This document shows, one piece after another, positions 7,890 to 16,869 of a stretch of DNA of 64,000 nucleotides (within the stretch, counting starts at the first letter, position 1; each line of letters starts with the position of its first letter). The notes beneath the pieces are model-generated. The model saw nothing but the letters and a program-made list of their open reading frames with translations. It had not been told where the DNA came from and searched no databases. The translations under genes and the position numbers were made by a program. This stretch comes from Streptomyces sp. ICC1 (lineage in GTDB: Bacteria > Actinomycetota > Actinomycetes > Streptomycetales > Streptomycetaceae). The stretch lies in the NCBI RefSeq assembly GCF_003287935.1, contig NZ_CP030287.1:1-64000 (forward strand), read 5' to 3'.

Positions 7890-9731
7890 CTAGTCCTGTC
7901 GAGTCGCCGTACGTCGGACTCTCTTCATGGTGAAGAGGACCGAGACTCCGAGGAAGGCGAGGGCGGCTGCGGAGACGGGCAAGATGCCGAGCCCGCTGCT
8001 CGCGTGGTTCGCGGCGAGTACGGGCGATGCTCCCTCCGGCTGCTGGCGGGTAGCGGCGCTCACGTGGGCGAAGTTGACGCTCTTGGCCGTGTGGCCGGCA
8101 CCCATGGGGCCCAGAACACCGTCGAGGTTGCCCGGCAGGAAGCCGGCCCCTGGAGGCTTGCCGTGGTTGCCGTGACCGTGACCGTGGCCGGGTCCGCCGT
8201 CGTCGGGCCCGTCGTGGCCGTGGCCGTGCTCGCCGTCGTCCTCGTCCTCGTCGTCGTGACCGTGGCCCGGTCCGCCCTCGTCGTGGTCGTGGTCGTGGTG
8301 CCCGTGGCCGTGCTCGCCGTGGTCACCCTTTCCACCCTTGTCGCCGCGCGGCCCCTTGGGCCCTGCAGGTCCGGCGGGTCCTGCGGGTCCCGCGGGTCCG
8401 GCGGGTCCGGCGGGCCCAGCGGGTCCTGCGGGTCCGGGTGCGCCGACGGGTCCGGAGCTGCCGACCGGGCCGGGCGAGCCGTCAGGGCCGGGAGCGCCGG
8501 TCGGACCGGGGCTGCCGGGGGAGCCGGGGGCACCGGGCGAGCCGTCAGGGCCGGGAGCGCCGGTCGGACCGGGGCTGCCGGGGGCACCGGGCGAGCCGTC
8601 AGGGCCGGGAGCGCCGGTCGGGCCGGGACTGCCGGGGGAGCCGGGGGCACCGGGCGAGCCGTCAGGGCCGGGACTGCCGGTCGGACCGGGGCTGCCGGTC
8701 GGGCCGGGACTGCCGATCGGGCCAGGGCTGCCGGTCGGGCCAGGGGCGCCGGGCGAGCCGGTCGGGCCGGGCGAGCCGTCAGGGCCGGGCGAGCCGGTCG
8801 GGCCGGGCGAGCCGTCAGGGCCGGGCGAGCCGGTCGGACCGGGCGAGCCGTCAGGGCCAGGAGCGCCGGTCGGTCCGGGCGAACCCGTGGGACCGGGCGA
8901 ACCCGTGGGGCCGGGCGAACCCGTGGGGCCGGGCGAACCTGTCGGTCCGGGAGGCCCCGGCGGGCCAACGGCGCAAGCCGCCCTCGTAATGGTGTTGTTG
9001 TCCAGCGTGACCGCGCCGTTGCGCGCGAGGGCGCGGCCTTCGATCACGGCGCCGGTGTTCACCGAGATGGACTCCAGGGCCAGGATGTTGCCCTTGAACT
9101 GGGAGGTCGTGTCGATGGTGGCGGAGCTGCCCACCTGCCAGAACACGTTGCAGGCGTTCGCTCCGTTGATGAAGGCCACGACACTCGCCGGAGCCGTGAT
9201 CAGGGTCGAGGGGATCCGGAAGATGAAGACGGAGGCGGGGTCGTTCTGGCCGTCGAGAGTGACCGTGCCGGTGATGCCCACGGTCGACGGGGCTGTGTAG
9301 ACGCCGGGCGCCAGCGTGAGTCCGCCGATCTCGGCCGAAGCGAGCACGTTCCCTGGTCCCCGGCCTGCCGCGTCGTTGTAGGCGGTGACGAGGTCGTTCT
9401 TCGCCTGAAGGGCGGCGGCGTTGGGGGCGATGCGCTGCACTCCGTTGACGATGCCGGGCGGAAAGCCGGTCACCGATGTGCCCGGATAGAGTCCCAGGTC
9501 GCCGTTGATGATGGTGGGGGTGTTCGTGTTGGTGACCGTCGAACCGGCCAGAACCGCGTAGTTGGTGGCGGTCCCCAGCCCCACGGGAGCTTCCGCGGCG
9601 TGAGCGAAGCTCGGGACCAGGGTGGCCGCCGCAAAGAGCGCGGTGGGCAGCAGGAAGATGGCTCCCCGTTTGAGCACTCTGCGTTGAGGCGTTCGGTCGG
9701 GCGGATCCGACCGAATGGCATCCAATGCCAT
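7890..9731 (-). CDS. Ice-binding (DUF3494) surface protein with collagen-like stalk and His/Asp-rich region
   Basis: A protein of 613 residues. A long basic signal peptide (cleavage probably after FAHA, near residue 45) is followed by a DUF3494 beta-solenoid domain (about 50-250: [43 protein letters not shown]). Residues about 256-464 are Gly-X-Y collagen-like repeats, mostly GSPGPTGS and GAPGPDGS units. Then comes a region of about 75 residues rich in His, Asp, Glu and Gly ([12 protein letters not shown]), and finally a membrane helix (about 585-605) with a KRVRR tail. No LPXTG is visible, so it is probably membrane-anchored. DUF3494 proteins bind ice or act as adhesins; the acidic-His part suggests metal or calcium binding. 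No partner genes are adjacent. Confidence 0.85.
   Translation of the reverse strand: MALDAIRSDPPDRTPQRRVLKRGAIFLLPTALFAAATLVPSFAHAAEAPVGLGTATNYAVLAGSTVTNTNTPTIINGDLGLYPGTSVTGFPPGIVNGVQRIAPNAAALQAKNDLVTAYNDAAGRGPGNVLASAEIGGLTLAPGVYTAPSTVGITGTVTLDGQNDPASVFIFRIPSTLITAPASVVAFINGANACNVFWQVGSSATIDTTSQFKGNILALESISVNTGAVIEGRALARNGAVTLDNNTITRAACAVGPPGPPGPTGSPGPTGSPGPTGSPGPTGSPGPTGAPGPDGSPGPTGSPGPDGSPGPTGSPGPDGSPGPTGSPGAPGPTGSPGPIGSPGPTGSPGPTGSPGPDGSPGAPGSPGSPGPTGAPGPDGSPGAPGSPGPTGAPGPDGSPGAPGSPGSPGPTGAPGPDGSPGPVGSSGPVGAPGPAGPAGPAGPAGPAGPAGPAGPAGPKGPRGDKGGKGDHGEHGHGHHDHDHDEGGPGHGHDDEDEDDGEHGHGHDGPDDGGPGHGHGHGNHGKPPGAGFLPGNLDGVLGPMGAGHTAKSVNFAHVSAATRQQPEGASPVLAANHASSGLGILPVSAAALAFLGVSVLFTMKRVRRTATRQD
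8340..8965. repeat. Collagen-type coding repeats (9- to 18-bp units)
   Basis: On the plus strand the unit reads about GGGCGAGCCGTCAGGGCCG in many imperfect tandem copies, encoding Gly-X-Y triplets on the minus strand. Blocks of about 60-110 bp recur almost exactly (compare 8540-8600 with 8590-8650), as expected for slippage and length variation. This is protein-coding repetition and not a CRISPR array. Confidence 0.9.
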
Positions 9732-10509
9732 AGCAGGACCTTTCTGTTGCTTGGCGCCTCAGTCCTCCCGAAGGAGAACCACGGCCGCTCGTGACGATCA
9801 CTGGCCAGGGCGGAGGGCCCCCTACCTGCGATCCCTCGCGAAGGCTCACCCTGAGCAGGGGCCGCCGAGCGGCTCCCTGCCAGAGGTAGTGATACGCCGT
9901 TACCCGGTAGTACTCACGCATATTTCAGAGCAATAGGCCGTATATCAGAAAAATAGGTCTGCATGGGTGACGGAATGTCAGGAAGGTGGAAACGTCTCGC
10001 ACGCACATGCGAATCTGTCGCGCCGTCAAAGCGGACAGGGCGCGTCGGGCCGGGCCCGAACTGCTTGGACGGGATTGTGGGATCGGCGGCTTCGCATCCG
10101 GAAGCCCGTGACGCGGGCGCAGGTGGCGCTCCGTAGGGAGTCGCTGCGACCGGGCCATGGGGTCCCAGCCTTCTTGGTCACCGAGTCCGCGCAGCCAGAA
10201 GGCCTGGCCGGCCTCGGCCTCCACCAGAAGCTGTGCGGGTCGCCTGTCGTCAAGTGAGGCCCACCAAAAGGTGTGCTGGCGAGGGTGCGGCGGCGGTCGA
10301 GGCCGTGGATGTCCATGGCGGGGCCGCCGGGGCAGGCGAAGGCCGCCACCTCCGGTGTCGTATGCCGGTATCCGGTGGCGGCGGGTCGGCGGGTCGGCGG
10401 GTCGGCGGGTCGGCGGGTCGGCTCGGCCTGGACGCACCTACCGGAACCTGGTCCGTGCCCGTGCCTGTCATCCGTGGTCGGTCGTCATCCGCACTGTCAA
10501 CTGCCCGTC
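9732..10509. other. Intergenic stretch without a supported gene
   Basis: The open frames here have no recognisable domains. The part just upstream of the ice-binding gene (about 9900-9965) is unusually AT-rich and probably holds its promoter. A tandem repeat lies at 10382-10421. Confidence 0.5.
10382..10421. repeat. Five tandem copies of CGGGTCGG
   Basis: Perfect 8-bp tandem repeats, too GC-rich and short to assign a function; a typical slippage-prone simple repeat. Confidence 0.85.
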
Positions 10510-10526
10510 ATTACCCCTGAGGTAAT
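10510..10526. promoter_or_regulatory. Candidate operator ATTACC-N5-GGTAAT
   Basis: The dyad ATTACCCCTGAGGTAAT is AT-rich against its surroundings and lies 70 bp before the start of the secreted SnoaL-like gene. Its size fits a dimeric repressor. No regulator gene is adjacent, so the binding protein is unknown. Confidence 0.45.
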
Positions 10527-10596
10527 CGTTCTCTCTGGCGCCCTCGAAGAAGCTTGGTCCATCGAAGCGATCAAGCGATCACGAACGGGGAACGAC

Positions 10597-11598
10597 ATGA
10601 ACATGCGGCGGTACACGCGCACCGGAGTGTTCGCGGCGGCCACTCTCCTCGCAGGCCTCACCATCGGTGCCGCGCCGGCCACCGCCACCGCCGAGGGCGG
10701 CGAGTGCGCCGAGGTCCGCGAGAAGGTAGACCGGCTCGAAGGGCGGATCACCCCGAACGCCTGCGCATTCATGAAGCGGCAGATCGTCTTCGGCGAGGCC
10801 CCCAGCCTCCAGACCTACCTGGACATCTTCGACGAGGAGGCCAGCCTCTGGGAGGCCGGCGGCAAGCCCCAGCGCGGCCACGAAGTGATCGGCGCCTCGA
10901 TCAGCAACTCACTCCGCCTTGTGCCGGACCTCCGCTACCGCGGCACGAACGTGGTCGCCGACGGCGCCGTGATGATGTTCGGCCAGCAGAACACGGTCAC
11001 CCTCAAGGGCCACAAGGTCAGCTACCCGCAGATCGCCCGCAACGTCCTCGGCGATGACGGCAAGACCATCCAGGCCCGCCGCTACTACGACCGCTACGAG
11101 CTGTTCCAGGTCTTGCCCGAGTCTCAGCGGCCCCGCCCCCTCTTCGCCGGCATCGCCGACCCGGCCGGCCCCGGCCCGCGCGGAGCGGCCCCCGACCGGT
11201 TCCACGCCCAGGAAATCCCCGCCCGCCTCGCCGCCTGGAACAGCGGGGACGCTGCCGCGCTGGCCGCCCGTACCGGCAACGCCAAGCTGGCCGGGCCCGG
11301 CCTGGACCGGTCGCTGACCACCCGGGAGGGCAAGACCGCCTACCTGCAGCGACTGTTCGAGAACGCCGACGTCGAGTTCAAGGCGGGCCAGGTCGCCTTC
11401 GGCCGCACCACCACCTACATCGAGTGGCACGGCACGATGACCGACCCCAAGGGCACCGACCCCAAGGGCACCGACATCCCCTTCGGGATCGTCGAGCGCA
11501 TCGGCCCGAAGGGCGAGTGGGAGCTCTACTTCGACACCCTGCCGGTGATCGCGGACGAGGACGAGATCCGCGGCCTGTTCAAGGCGCTCGCGAGCTAG
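10597..11598 (+). CDS. Secreted protein with two SnoaL/NTF2-like domains
   Basis: A protein of 333 residues with a signal peptide (MNMRRYTRTG, then a hydrophobic stretch, cleavage after ATA near residue 32). Residues about 45-165 and 195-325 look like two tandem SnoaL-like (NTF2 fold) units: each starts with a helix, has a D/E-rich turn (YLDIFDEEASLWEAGG and ARLAAWNSGDAAALAA) and ends in beta strands. Such domains bind or isomerise small hydrophobic molecules, but no catalytic residues can be assigned. A short duplication PKGTDPKGTD is present near residue 285. GGGGAACG precedes the ATG. Confidence 0.65.
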   Translation: MNMRRYTRTGVFAAATLLAGLTIGAAPATATAEGGECAEVREKVDRLEGRITPNACAFMKRQIVFGEAPSLQTYLDIFDEEASLWEAGGKPQRGHEVIGASISNSLRLVPDLRYRGTNVVADGAVMMFGQQNTVTLKGHKVSYPQIARNVLGDDGKTIQARRYYDRYELFQVLPESQRPRPLFAGIADPAGPGPRGAAPDRFHAQEIPARLAAWNSGDAAALAARTGNAKLAGPGLDRSLTTREGKTAYLQRLFENADVEFKAGQVAFGRTTTYIEWHGTMTDPKGTDPKGTDIPFGIVERIGPKGEWELYFDTLPVIADEDEIRGLFKALAS

Positions 11599-11735
11599 GT
11601 GCGGTCGTGCACAGACCGCTCCCTGAGCTGGCCTCCGGCCCGCCGGAACAACTGCGGTTCAGTGTGAACGAAGGACGCCGGTGGTGGGTCATGACGAACA
11701 CCGGGGAGTGCAACGGCGGCTCATCACCCTCGGCA

Positions 11736-11768
11736 TGTTCACCGCTCTGAAGGCAGGGATGGGGCACG
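11736..11768. other. Isolated att right-arm remnant
   Basis: TGTTCACCGCTCTGAAGGC, AGGGATGGGGCACG closely matches the distal right arm of the full att blocks (TGTTCACCGCTCCGAAGGGC, ACGGATGGGGCACG). No core or hairpin precedes it. The stretch from 11599 to about 12070 has no gene I can support, so this is probably the stump of a module largely deleted when the next block formed. Confidence 0.6.
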
Positions 11769-12069
11769 CCCCCGGGCGGTCGGCTGGAGTGTCACTCGGG
11801 TAGTCCTCGCCCCGACGGTGGTGTGCGCGCCGGGAGACTGCGCTGTCCAGGTCGTCGAGGCCAGGGTGTCCGGGGTGGAATTCCAGCAGGCCGCCGTCGG
11901 CGCGCCGGGAATCCAGGAGCGCCGGGGTGGCGGTGCGGCCGGCACGGTGCGGGGCAAGCGCCGACCCGGTTTCGGCGGCGCCGTAGGACGGCGGGAGGTG
12001 CCAGTCGGAGAGGCCCGGTCCGCCCGGTCGGTTCCGGCCGGCAGCGACTCGGCGAGCAATCTGGAGCGC

Positions 12070-12335
12070 CGTCAGGGCAGTTATGGCACGCGAATGGCAC
12101 GCGGGCCGGGAGAGGTCCAGACAACGAAGAAGGCCCAGGTCGCTGACCTGGGCCTTCTTGCAAGAGCGGATGACGGGAATCGAACCCGCGCTATAAGCTT
12201 GGGAATCCATGCGCGGAACGTTCTCGTACGGCTCCTGACCTGCGAAAATCGGCCCTGCTGGGTTTCCATCGGGGCCTATCCGTGCTCCGGTCTTGACCGC
12301 TGTTGGCCGCCCCTAAGGGCACGGTTGGGGCACGT
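12070..12335 (-). other. Complete att block, tRNA-Gly 3' half (left end of M2)
   Basis: Left arm with TATGGCACGCGAATGGCACG at 12081-12100, hairpin AAGAAGGCCCAGGTC / GACCTGGGCCTTCTT at 12127-12159, tRNA-derived core of 41 bp at 12165-12205, then CTGACCTGCGAAAA and the right arm TTGACCGCTGTTGGCCGCC, CTAAGGGCACGGTTGGGGCAC ending at 12333. The left arm reads YGTRMARG in the plus direction, similar to the last codons of Streptomyces integrases, so it is probably the 3' end of a lost int. Confidence 0.85.
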
Positions 12336-12454
12336 CCTTCACGGTGGCCCCCGTGAAGGGATCTGAGCCGCCGGACCGTCTGCGAGGTGCCATCGGCCGT
12401 ACGCGGCTGCGCCCGGGATTGCTGCGGCAAGGAGTCGGGCCGGGTCCCCGGCCG

Positions 12455-13963
12455 TCAGGCCGCTGCCGTCAGTGGGGCGGCTCCGGCAGCCGGGGGGTTC
12501 TCGCCCATCTGCTGCTTCAGGCGGCGGGTGAACAGCGACATCGTGGCGCCCGCCACGACCAGCAGGCCGCCCTGCCAGAGGAAGTTCGCGCTCTGGCTCA
12601 TCACCGAGTGTGCGAGGCGCGGCAGTTGGCCGCCGATGGCCTGGCCGCTCGCCATGGCGAGCAGCCACACGCCCATCATCTGGTTGGCGTAGGCCTTCGG
12701 TGCCAGCTTCGGCGTCACCGAGAGGCCGACCGGGCTCAGGCACATCTCGCCCGTGACCTGGATGACGTACACGCCCACCAGCCACATCAGCGATACCCGC
12801 ACCCCGCCGGAGGCGATCGAGGAGGCCGCGGACATCACCACGAACGAGATGCCCGCCAGGATCAGCGCGACGGCGAACTTCAGCGGCGTGCTCATCCGCC
12901 GGCCCCTGCGCACCCAGAAGGAGGCGAAGAGCGGGGCGAGCAGGATCACGAACAGGTAGGGGAGCGACTGGGTCCAACTCGCCGGCATGCGCCAGCCGAA
13001 GAGGCTGAGGTCGGTCTTCTTGGCGGCGAACAGGTTCAGCTCGTTGCCTATCTGTACGTAGACCGCCCAGAACAGCGCCGCCGCGACGAACAGCCAGATG
13101 TACCCCTTGAACCGGATCCGCTCGGCGGCGGTGATCTTCGGGCTGCGGAGCATCGAGAAGATGTAGCCCGCCGGGACGGCCACGGCGAGCACCGTGAGCA
13201 GGAACGTGACGTTGTCGATGCTGCAGGCGTGCAGGAGGACCAGGGTCCCGAAGAGGATGCCCGCACCCGTGAGACCGTAGGCGACGCCGCGTACGAGTTT
13301 GCGGCGCTCGGCCGGCGTGAGTTGGTCGACGGGCTCGTCCCGCAGTGCGGGCACCTTGCGTCCGCCGATGACGTACTGGGCGAGGCCGAACGCCATGCCG
13401 ACGGCGGCGGCGCCGAAGCCCAGGTGCCAGTTGACCTCCTCGCCGAGGTATCCCACGACCAGCGGCGCGATGACCGCGCCGACGTTGATGCCCATGTAGA
13501 AGAGCGCGTAGCCGGCGTCGCGGCGCTGGTCGTCCTCCCGTGCGTAGAGGCGGCCGACCATGGTGGAGATGTTCGCCTTGAGCAGGCCCGTGCCGATGGC
13601 GATCAGGGCCAGGCCCGGCCAGACGAAGGCGCGGCCGGGGACGGCCAGGGAAAGGTGCCCGGCCATGATGACGAGGCCGCCCCACAGGACCGCGCGACGG
13701 GCGCCGAGGAGCCGGTCTGCGATCCAGCCGCCGGGCAGGGCGAGCAGGGCGATCATCGCCAGGTAGACGCCCTCGACGGCCTCGGAGGTCCCCTCGGCGA
13801 GCCCCATGCCGCCGTGCGAAGCGGAGGCGGAGAGGAAGTGGACGAGGATCGCGACCGTGCCGCACAGGCTGAATCGCTCCCACATCTCGGTCATGGCAAG
13901 GGTCGCGAGGCCGCGGGGGTGACGGCGGCGGCCGGCATGCTGCGCATCTTTGGCTTGGCTCAC
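12455..13963 (-). CDS. Proton-dependent oligopeptide transporter (POT/PTR family)
   Basis: A protein of 502 residues with about 12-14 membrane helices. It has the POT signature FYMGINVGAVIAPLVVGYLG at about residues 145-165, the start TLAMTEMWERFS that corresponds to the proton-coupling ExxER-type region of helix 1, and the late motif GEMCLSPVGLSVTPKLAP. It would import di- and tripeptides with protons. I chose GTG at 13963 because the usual POT start lies about 25 residues before EMWERF; longer frames extend into Arg-rich non-coding text. A Zur-box-like dyad sits about 20 bp upstream. The gene is divergent from the FUSC gene. Confidence 0.9.
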   Translation of the reverse strand: MSQAKDAQHAGRRRHPRGLATLAMTEMWERFSLCGTVAILVHFLSASASHGGMGLAEGTSEAVEGVYLAMIALLALPGGWIADRLLGARRAVLWGGLVIMAGHLSLAVPGRAFVWPGLALIAIGTGLLKANISTMVGRLYAREDDQRRDAGYALFYMGINVGAVIAPLVVGYLGEEVNWHLGFGAAAVGMAFGLAQYVIGGRKVPALRDEPVDQLTPAERRKLVRGVAYGLTGAGILFGTLVLLHACSIDNVTFLLTVLAVAVPAGYIFSMLRSPKITAAERIRFKGYIWLFVAAALFWAVYVQIGNELNLFAAKKTDLSLFGWRMPASWTQSLPYLFVILLAPLFASFWVRRGRRMSTPLKFAVALILAGISFVVMSAASSIASGGVRVSLMWLVGVYVIQVTGEMCLSPVGLSVTPKLAPKAYANQMMGVWLLAMASGQAIGGQLPRLAHSVMSQSANFLWQGGLLVVAGATMSLFTRRLKQQMGENPPAAGAAPLTAAA

Positions 13964-13981
13964 CTCACCACTCAACACTAT

Positions 13982-13996
13982 TGGAAACCGTTTTCG
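13982..13996. promoter_or_regulatory. Zur-box-like dyad upstream of the peptide transporter
   Basis: TGGAAACCGTTTTCG differs at two positions from the pattern TGAAAACCGTTTTCA typical of Streptomyces Zur sites. It lies 19-33 bp before the GTG start on the minus strand, in a locally AT-rich patch, where a bound repressor would block transcription. The assignment rests on pattern similarity only. Confidence 0.35.
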
Positions 13997-14166
13997 TTTA
14001 GCCTCAAGTCCTGACTTCGTGGGCCGGACGGCAGGGCTGGACGCCCCCGAGGCCGTGCTCCGGCGGGTGGTGCGCCACTCACGCGGGAGGCATGTGCGGC
14101 GCCGCGACGTCCGGGTGATGCGTAAATGCACAGGTATCATCCGAAACCGAACGAAGAAGCTGCCCG

Positions 14167-14203
14167 GCCGTACTCAACTGGCCGTACTCAACTGGCCGTA
14201 CTG
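14167..14203. repeat. Tandem 14-bp repeat GGCCGTACTCAACT
   Basis: Two full copies and a partial third lie in the leader of the FUSC gene, between the alternative ATG (14126) and the preferred TTG start (14240). It could be slippage-prone or a regulator site; no dyad is visible. Confidence 0.8.
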
Positions 14204-14239
14204 CTCAACCCACGTCGGCCGTCCGTCCGAGAGGTCGCC

Positions 14240-16381
14240 TTGCCCGGTATCGAGGACAGCCCCGGCTCCCCGCACTGGTTGCGCGCGCTGAAGGCGACCG
14301 CCCATACGGGCCTGCGGGCCGAGCGGAGGCGCCTCGAACCCGTCCGCGTCCTGCGTGACGCCGCCGGGCTGGCAGCCGTCATGGCCGTCAGCCTCGCTCT
14401 CTTCGACCAGGCCGTCGCGCTGAGCGCCGGACTCGGTACGTTCCTGGGCTCCATCGCCACCTATCAGCGCAGCTGGCGGCCCAGTCCCGTGCTGGCCCTG
14501 GCCTCCGGGATCTCGCTGGCCGCCGCCGTGTTCCTCGGCCATCTCGTCGGAGCCGAGTCACCGCTGTTCCCGCTGGTCCTGGCGGTGTGGACGTTCCTGG
14601 CCGGCCTGTCCTGGGCCGCAGGGCCCACGGTCGGCGGGATCGCCACGCCGACCGTCGCGGTCATGCTGGTCCCCGCCACCCTGGCCGGCTCGCTCGCCCA
14701 CGCCACCGGCCAGGCCGCGATGACCGCGCTGGGCGGGATGGTCCCCGTCCTGCTGACCCTCCTGCTCCCGGTACGCCGCTGGGGCGCCCGCCGCGACGCG
14801 CTCGCCGACGCGCTGGCCTCCGAGGCCGACTACGCCCGACGGCTGCGCGAGGACCCCGTAGCCCTCAACGACCCGCAGCCGCTCATGACCGCCCGGCTCG
14901 CCGTCGCCGTCACCCCCCGGGAGGCACGCCGCGGGCCCGCCGAACTCCACGGCACCCTGGCCCTCGCCGAACGCCTCCGCCCGGTCCTCGCCGCACTGGC
15001 GGACCCGGCCCCGGGCGTACCCGGGCGGGGAGCCGCACGCGACCGGATCCGCGAACTCCTCGATGGAGCAGGCCTCGTACTGGACGCCGCCGCCCGTGCC
15101 GTCCGCCGGAGCGGCCCCGTCCGCGTCCCGCCCGCCGCGCGGACCGCCCTCACGAGCCCGGACACCGCCGACGATCCGCTCCCCGGAGCAGCCCGCCGCA
15201 CCGCCGCCCGCCTCGTCGCCCTCCTCACCGACCTCGTCGAGACCACCGACAGCCGGCACACCGCCGGGGCGGAGGAACCGCTACTGCGCCCCGCCCTGCA
15301 CCGCCGCGTCCCGGCCGCCCTGCGCCAGATGCGCGACCAGTTCCGGCGCCCCGCGTCACCGGTCCTCCGCCACGCGATCCGCCTCTGCACCGTCGTGACG
15401 CTCTGCTACGTCATCAGCGCCCAACTCCCGCTCGGCCACAACTACTGGGCCCCGCTGGCCTCCCTCATGGTGATGCGCCCGGAGTTCTCGCTCACCTACT
15501 CCCGCGCCATCGGACGCATCGGCGGCACGCTCGTCGGGGCCGCACTGGCCACCGGCATCGTGCAGCTCACCCATCCCGGCACCGCGGCCTGCGCGATCCT
15601 GACAGTCATCTGCGCCGGCCTCGTCTACCTGTTCATGTACTCCGGGTACGGCCTCGTACTCGCCTGCGCCTCCGGCTACGTCGTCTTCCTGCTCGCCATG
15701 GCCGGCGAGCCCTGGACCCAGACAGTCCCGGACCGCGTCCTGCTCACCGTGCTCGGCGGCGCGCTCGCCATGGCCGCCTACGCCCTCTACCCGGCCTGGG
15801 AGACCCCCGCACTGCACGCCCGCCTCGCGGACTGGCTCGACGCCGCCGGCCGGTACGCCGCCGCCGCGCTCGACCACCACGCCGACCCCCGACGCCCCCC
15901 TGCCGAGCTCACCCGGGCCCTGCTCGACGTCCGCACGGCCTGGGCCGCCTGGCGGGACGCCCTCGCCAAGGCCACCTTCGAACCGGTACGCCACCGCGGC
16001 CTGTCCGACGCGGCGGCCGACGAGGCCACCCACGCCCTGCGCCGCCTCGGCCGCACCGCCATGCTCATCGAAGCCCAGCTCCCCGAACACCCCGTACCGG
16101 CCGCCGCCCACCTCGCCGAAGCCCTCCGCCACACCACGCAACAGGGCCGCGCAGCACTCCTCGCGCACCGGGTCCCCCAGTGGCAGGACCTGGAACAGGC
16201 CCTCGCCGCCTGGGACACCGAGGAACCACCTGACCAGCCCGCCCGCCAGGGAGCCGGCCTCGCCCTCGACCACCTCAACGACCTGTCCCACGCCTTGGCC
16301 CAACCCCGTCGCCCGGCAAACGGCCCGGGCCTTCCCGGGAGTTGGGCCACCCGGACTCCGGGGCGAGGCCTGAAGGATTGA
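14240..16381 (+). CDS. FUSC-family (aromatic acid exporter-like) membrane protein
   Basis: A protein of 713 residues with the duplicated layout of FUSC proteins. One six-helix block lies at about residues 35-170, a soluble helical region at 175-365, and a second six-helix block at 375-530 containing NYWAPLASLMVMRPEFSLTYSRAIGRIGGTLVGA, the conserved FUSC loop (quoted in part). A long soluble tail follows. Relatives export aromatic acids or other small molecules. TTG at 14240 has GAGAGG five bases upstream; the alternative ATG at 14126 would add a leader of 38 residues through the tandem repeat. The last residues, GSWATRTPGRGLKD, are encoded by the left arm of the next att block, so the original C-terminus was replaced or extended when the element integrated. 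Confidence 0.82.
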   Translation: MPGIEDSPGSPHWLRALKATAHTGLRAERRRLEPVRVLRDAAGLAAVMAVSLALFDQAVALSAGLGTFLGSIATYQRSWRPSPVLALASGISLAAAVFLGHLVGAESPLFPLVLAVWTFLAGLSWAAGPTVGGIATPTVAVMLVPATLAGSLAHATGQAAMTALGGMVPVLLTLLLPVRRWGARRDALADALASEADYARRLREDPVALNDPQPLMTARLAVAVTPREARRGPAELHGTLALAERLRPVLAALADPAPGVPGRGAARDRIRELLDGAGLVLDAAARAVRRSGPVRVPPAARTALTSPDTADDPLPGAARRTAARLVALLTDLVETTDSRHTAGAEEPLLRPALHRRVPAALRQMRDQFRRPASPVLRHAIRLCTVVTLCYVISAQLPLGHNYWAPLASLMVMRPEFSLTYSRAIGRIGGTLVGAALATGIVQLTHPGTAACAILTVICAGLVYLFMYSGYGLVLACASGYVVFLLAMAGEPWTQTVPDRVLLTVLGGALAMAAYALYPAWETPALHARLADWLDAAGRYAAAALDHHADPRRPPAELTRALLDVRTAWAAWRDALAKATFEPVRHRGLSDAAADEATHALRRLGRTAMLIEAQLPEHPVPAAAHLAEALRHTTQQGRAALLAHRVPQWQDLEQALAAWDTEEPPDQPARQGAGLALDHLNDLSHALAQPRRPANGPGLPGSWATRTPGRGLKD

Positions 16382-16600
16382 GACAACGAAGAAGGCCCAG
16401 GTCACTGACCTGGGCCTTCTTGCAAGAGCGGATGACGGGAATCGAACCCGCGCTATAGGCTTGGGAATCTATGGCGGGCGGGCTATCTGTAAGGCGCCTG
16501 ACCTGCGAAAACAGCCCGCTGAGCGAGCTGCCGCGAGGGTCTGCGCGTGCCCGTATGGACCGCTGTTCACCGCTCCGCAGGGCACGGATGGGGCACGTGT
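16335..16600 (-). other. Complete att block (left end of M3)
   Basis: Left arm GAGTTGGGCCACCCGGA (compare GAGTTGGGGCACGCGGA at the tRNA), hairpin at 16389-16421, tRNA core at 16427-16467 with one change (ATAGGC for ATAAGC), GGCGCCTGACCTGCGAAAAC at about 16493-16512, and right arm TGTTCACCGCTCCGCAGGGC, ACGGATGGGGCACG near 16563-16596. A second GGATGGGGCAC copy follows at about 16616. Confidence 0.85.
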
Positions 16601-16869
16601 CTGCCGGATTGGCGGGATGGGGCACTTCCCCCACTCGGTAGGCGAATCGCCAAGGGTTCGACACTTCGCGGCGGGGCCCACGTCACGCCCGCAATCGGGG
16701 AGTGCGGTGCTGCTGAGGGCCACGTGCCACAGAGGTAGATCGTGCGTCGCCGCGTCGGTGATTGCGCCTTGCCTCCCGAAACCGTGAGAGTTGACGCAAG
16801 GGGACCGGGGCGAGAGACTGGTTGCGTGTTCTCTCCTTGGTCCGTGAGAGGAGGCGCAAGGAGGTGGTC

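Noticed and set aside
8340..8965. Regular short repeats that could suggest a CRISPR array
   Set aside because: Units are 9-18 bp, contiguous without spacers and encode Gly-X-Y in a long open frame.
9925..10437. A minus-strand gene between the ice-binding and SnoaL-like genes
   Set aside because: The frame is Pro/Arg-rich, crosses the 8-bp tandem repeat and shows no domain or ribosome site.
11739..12059. A minus-strand gene left of the 12.1-kb att block
   Set aside because: Low-complexity sequence overlapping the isolated right-arm remnant; no family recognised.
12165..12205. Extra tRNA-Gly genes at the six att cores
   Set aside because: Each has only the 3' part from the anticodon onward; the acceptor 5' strand and D-arm are absent, so none can fold as a tRNA.
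11818..12366. Open frame spanning the att block
   Set aside because: It reads through hairpin, tRNA core and both arms; a protein across a conserved DNA site with no domain is not supported.
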